Shown here: one piece after another, positions 14,500 to 14,525 of the stretch
Layout of the letters: each line of letters opens with the position of its first letter
Numbering within the stretch: the stretch's first letter is position 1
Assembly: GCA_934255435.1 (NCBI GenBank)
Contig: CAKQNZ010000042.1
Span: 1-14,525 of the forward strand
DNA length: 14,525 nucleotides
From: an uncultured Clostridia bacterium
Lineage (GTDB): Bacteria > Bacillota > Clostridia > Peptostreptococcales > Anaerovoracaceae
Direction of reading: 5' to 3'
Notes under the pieces: model-generated
What the model saw: the letters and a program-made list of their open reading frames with translations, nothing else
Database searches by the model: none
What the model was told of the DNA's origin: nothing
Made by a program: the position numbers and the translations under genes

Positions 14500-14525
14500 A
14501 AGCATTATCAATAATATGCCGGAGG

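Noticed and set aside
14508..14525. Possible 3' end of an upstream gene (five codons ending in TGA on the minus strand)
   Set aside because: The spacing before murA would fit, but five codons cannot be assigned or distinguished from chance.

Overview
This is an ordinary chromosomal housekeeping region of a Clostridia-type Bacillota. All nine protein genes and the single tRNA lie on the minus strand. The assignment rests on the DivIB, FtsZ, ZapA, MutS2 and YsgA gene set, the purine-rich GGAGG-type ribosome sites, and the pheS-pheT-zapA-mutS2 order. Reading by eye, GC content is moderate, yet Ile is mostly ATA and Arg mostly AGA/AGG. A mid-GC anaerobic clostridial lineage fits, but I cannot name a genus.

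Reading in the direction of transcription (high to low coordinates), the window opens with the end of a division and cell-wall cluster: murA (UDP-GlcNAc enolpyruvyl transferase, probable TTG start), divIB/ftsQ (overlapping murA by about 44 nt), then ftsZ. ftsZ follows an 82-bp AT-rich gap that carries an extended -10 promoter. A 13-bp stem hairpin follows ftsZ and probably acts as its terminator. No ftsA lies between divIB and ftsZ.

A tightly packed eight-gene run then fills about 11 kb, with gaps of only 4 to 14 nt: a YsgA/RlmP-like rRNA 2'-O-methyltransferase, pheS, pheT, zapA, mutS2, argS, a radical SAM protein and a TPR protein of unknown function. The first five keep the relative order of the Bacillus subtilis ysgA-pheS-pheT-rnhC-zapA-yshB-polX-mutSB cluster, without rnhC, yshB and polX. 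The run mixes translation (PheRS, ArgRS, rRNA methylation, MutS2 ribosome rescue) with division (ZapA, the FtsZ partner, downstream of ftsZ). The radical SAM and TPR genes are the only ones without a clear role.

The window ends with a 150-bp gap holding a perfect 24-bp palindrome and a near-consensus promoter (TTGACA, 17 nt, TATAGT) for a complete tRNA-Asn(GUU) gene. I see no mobile element, CRISPR array, phage gene, pseudogene or clear novel system. The best leads are small: a perfect 13-bp inverted repeat inside divIB, the 24-bp palindrome, the dual-frame murA/divIB overlap, and an unusual CX4CX2C radical SAM motif.
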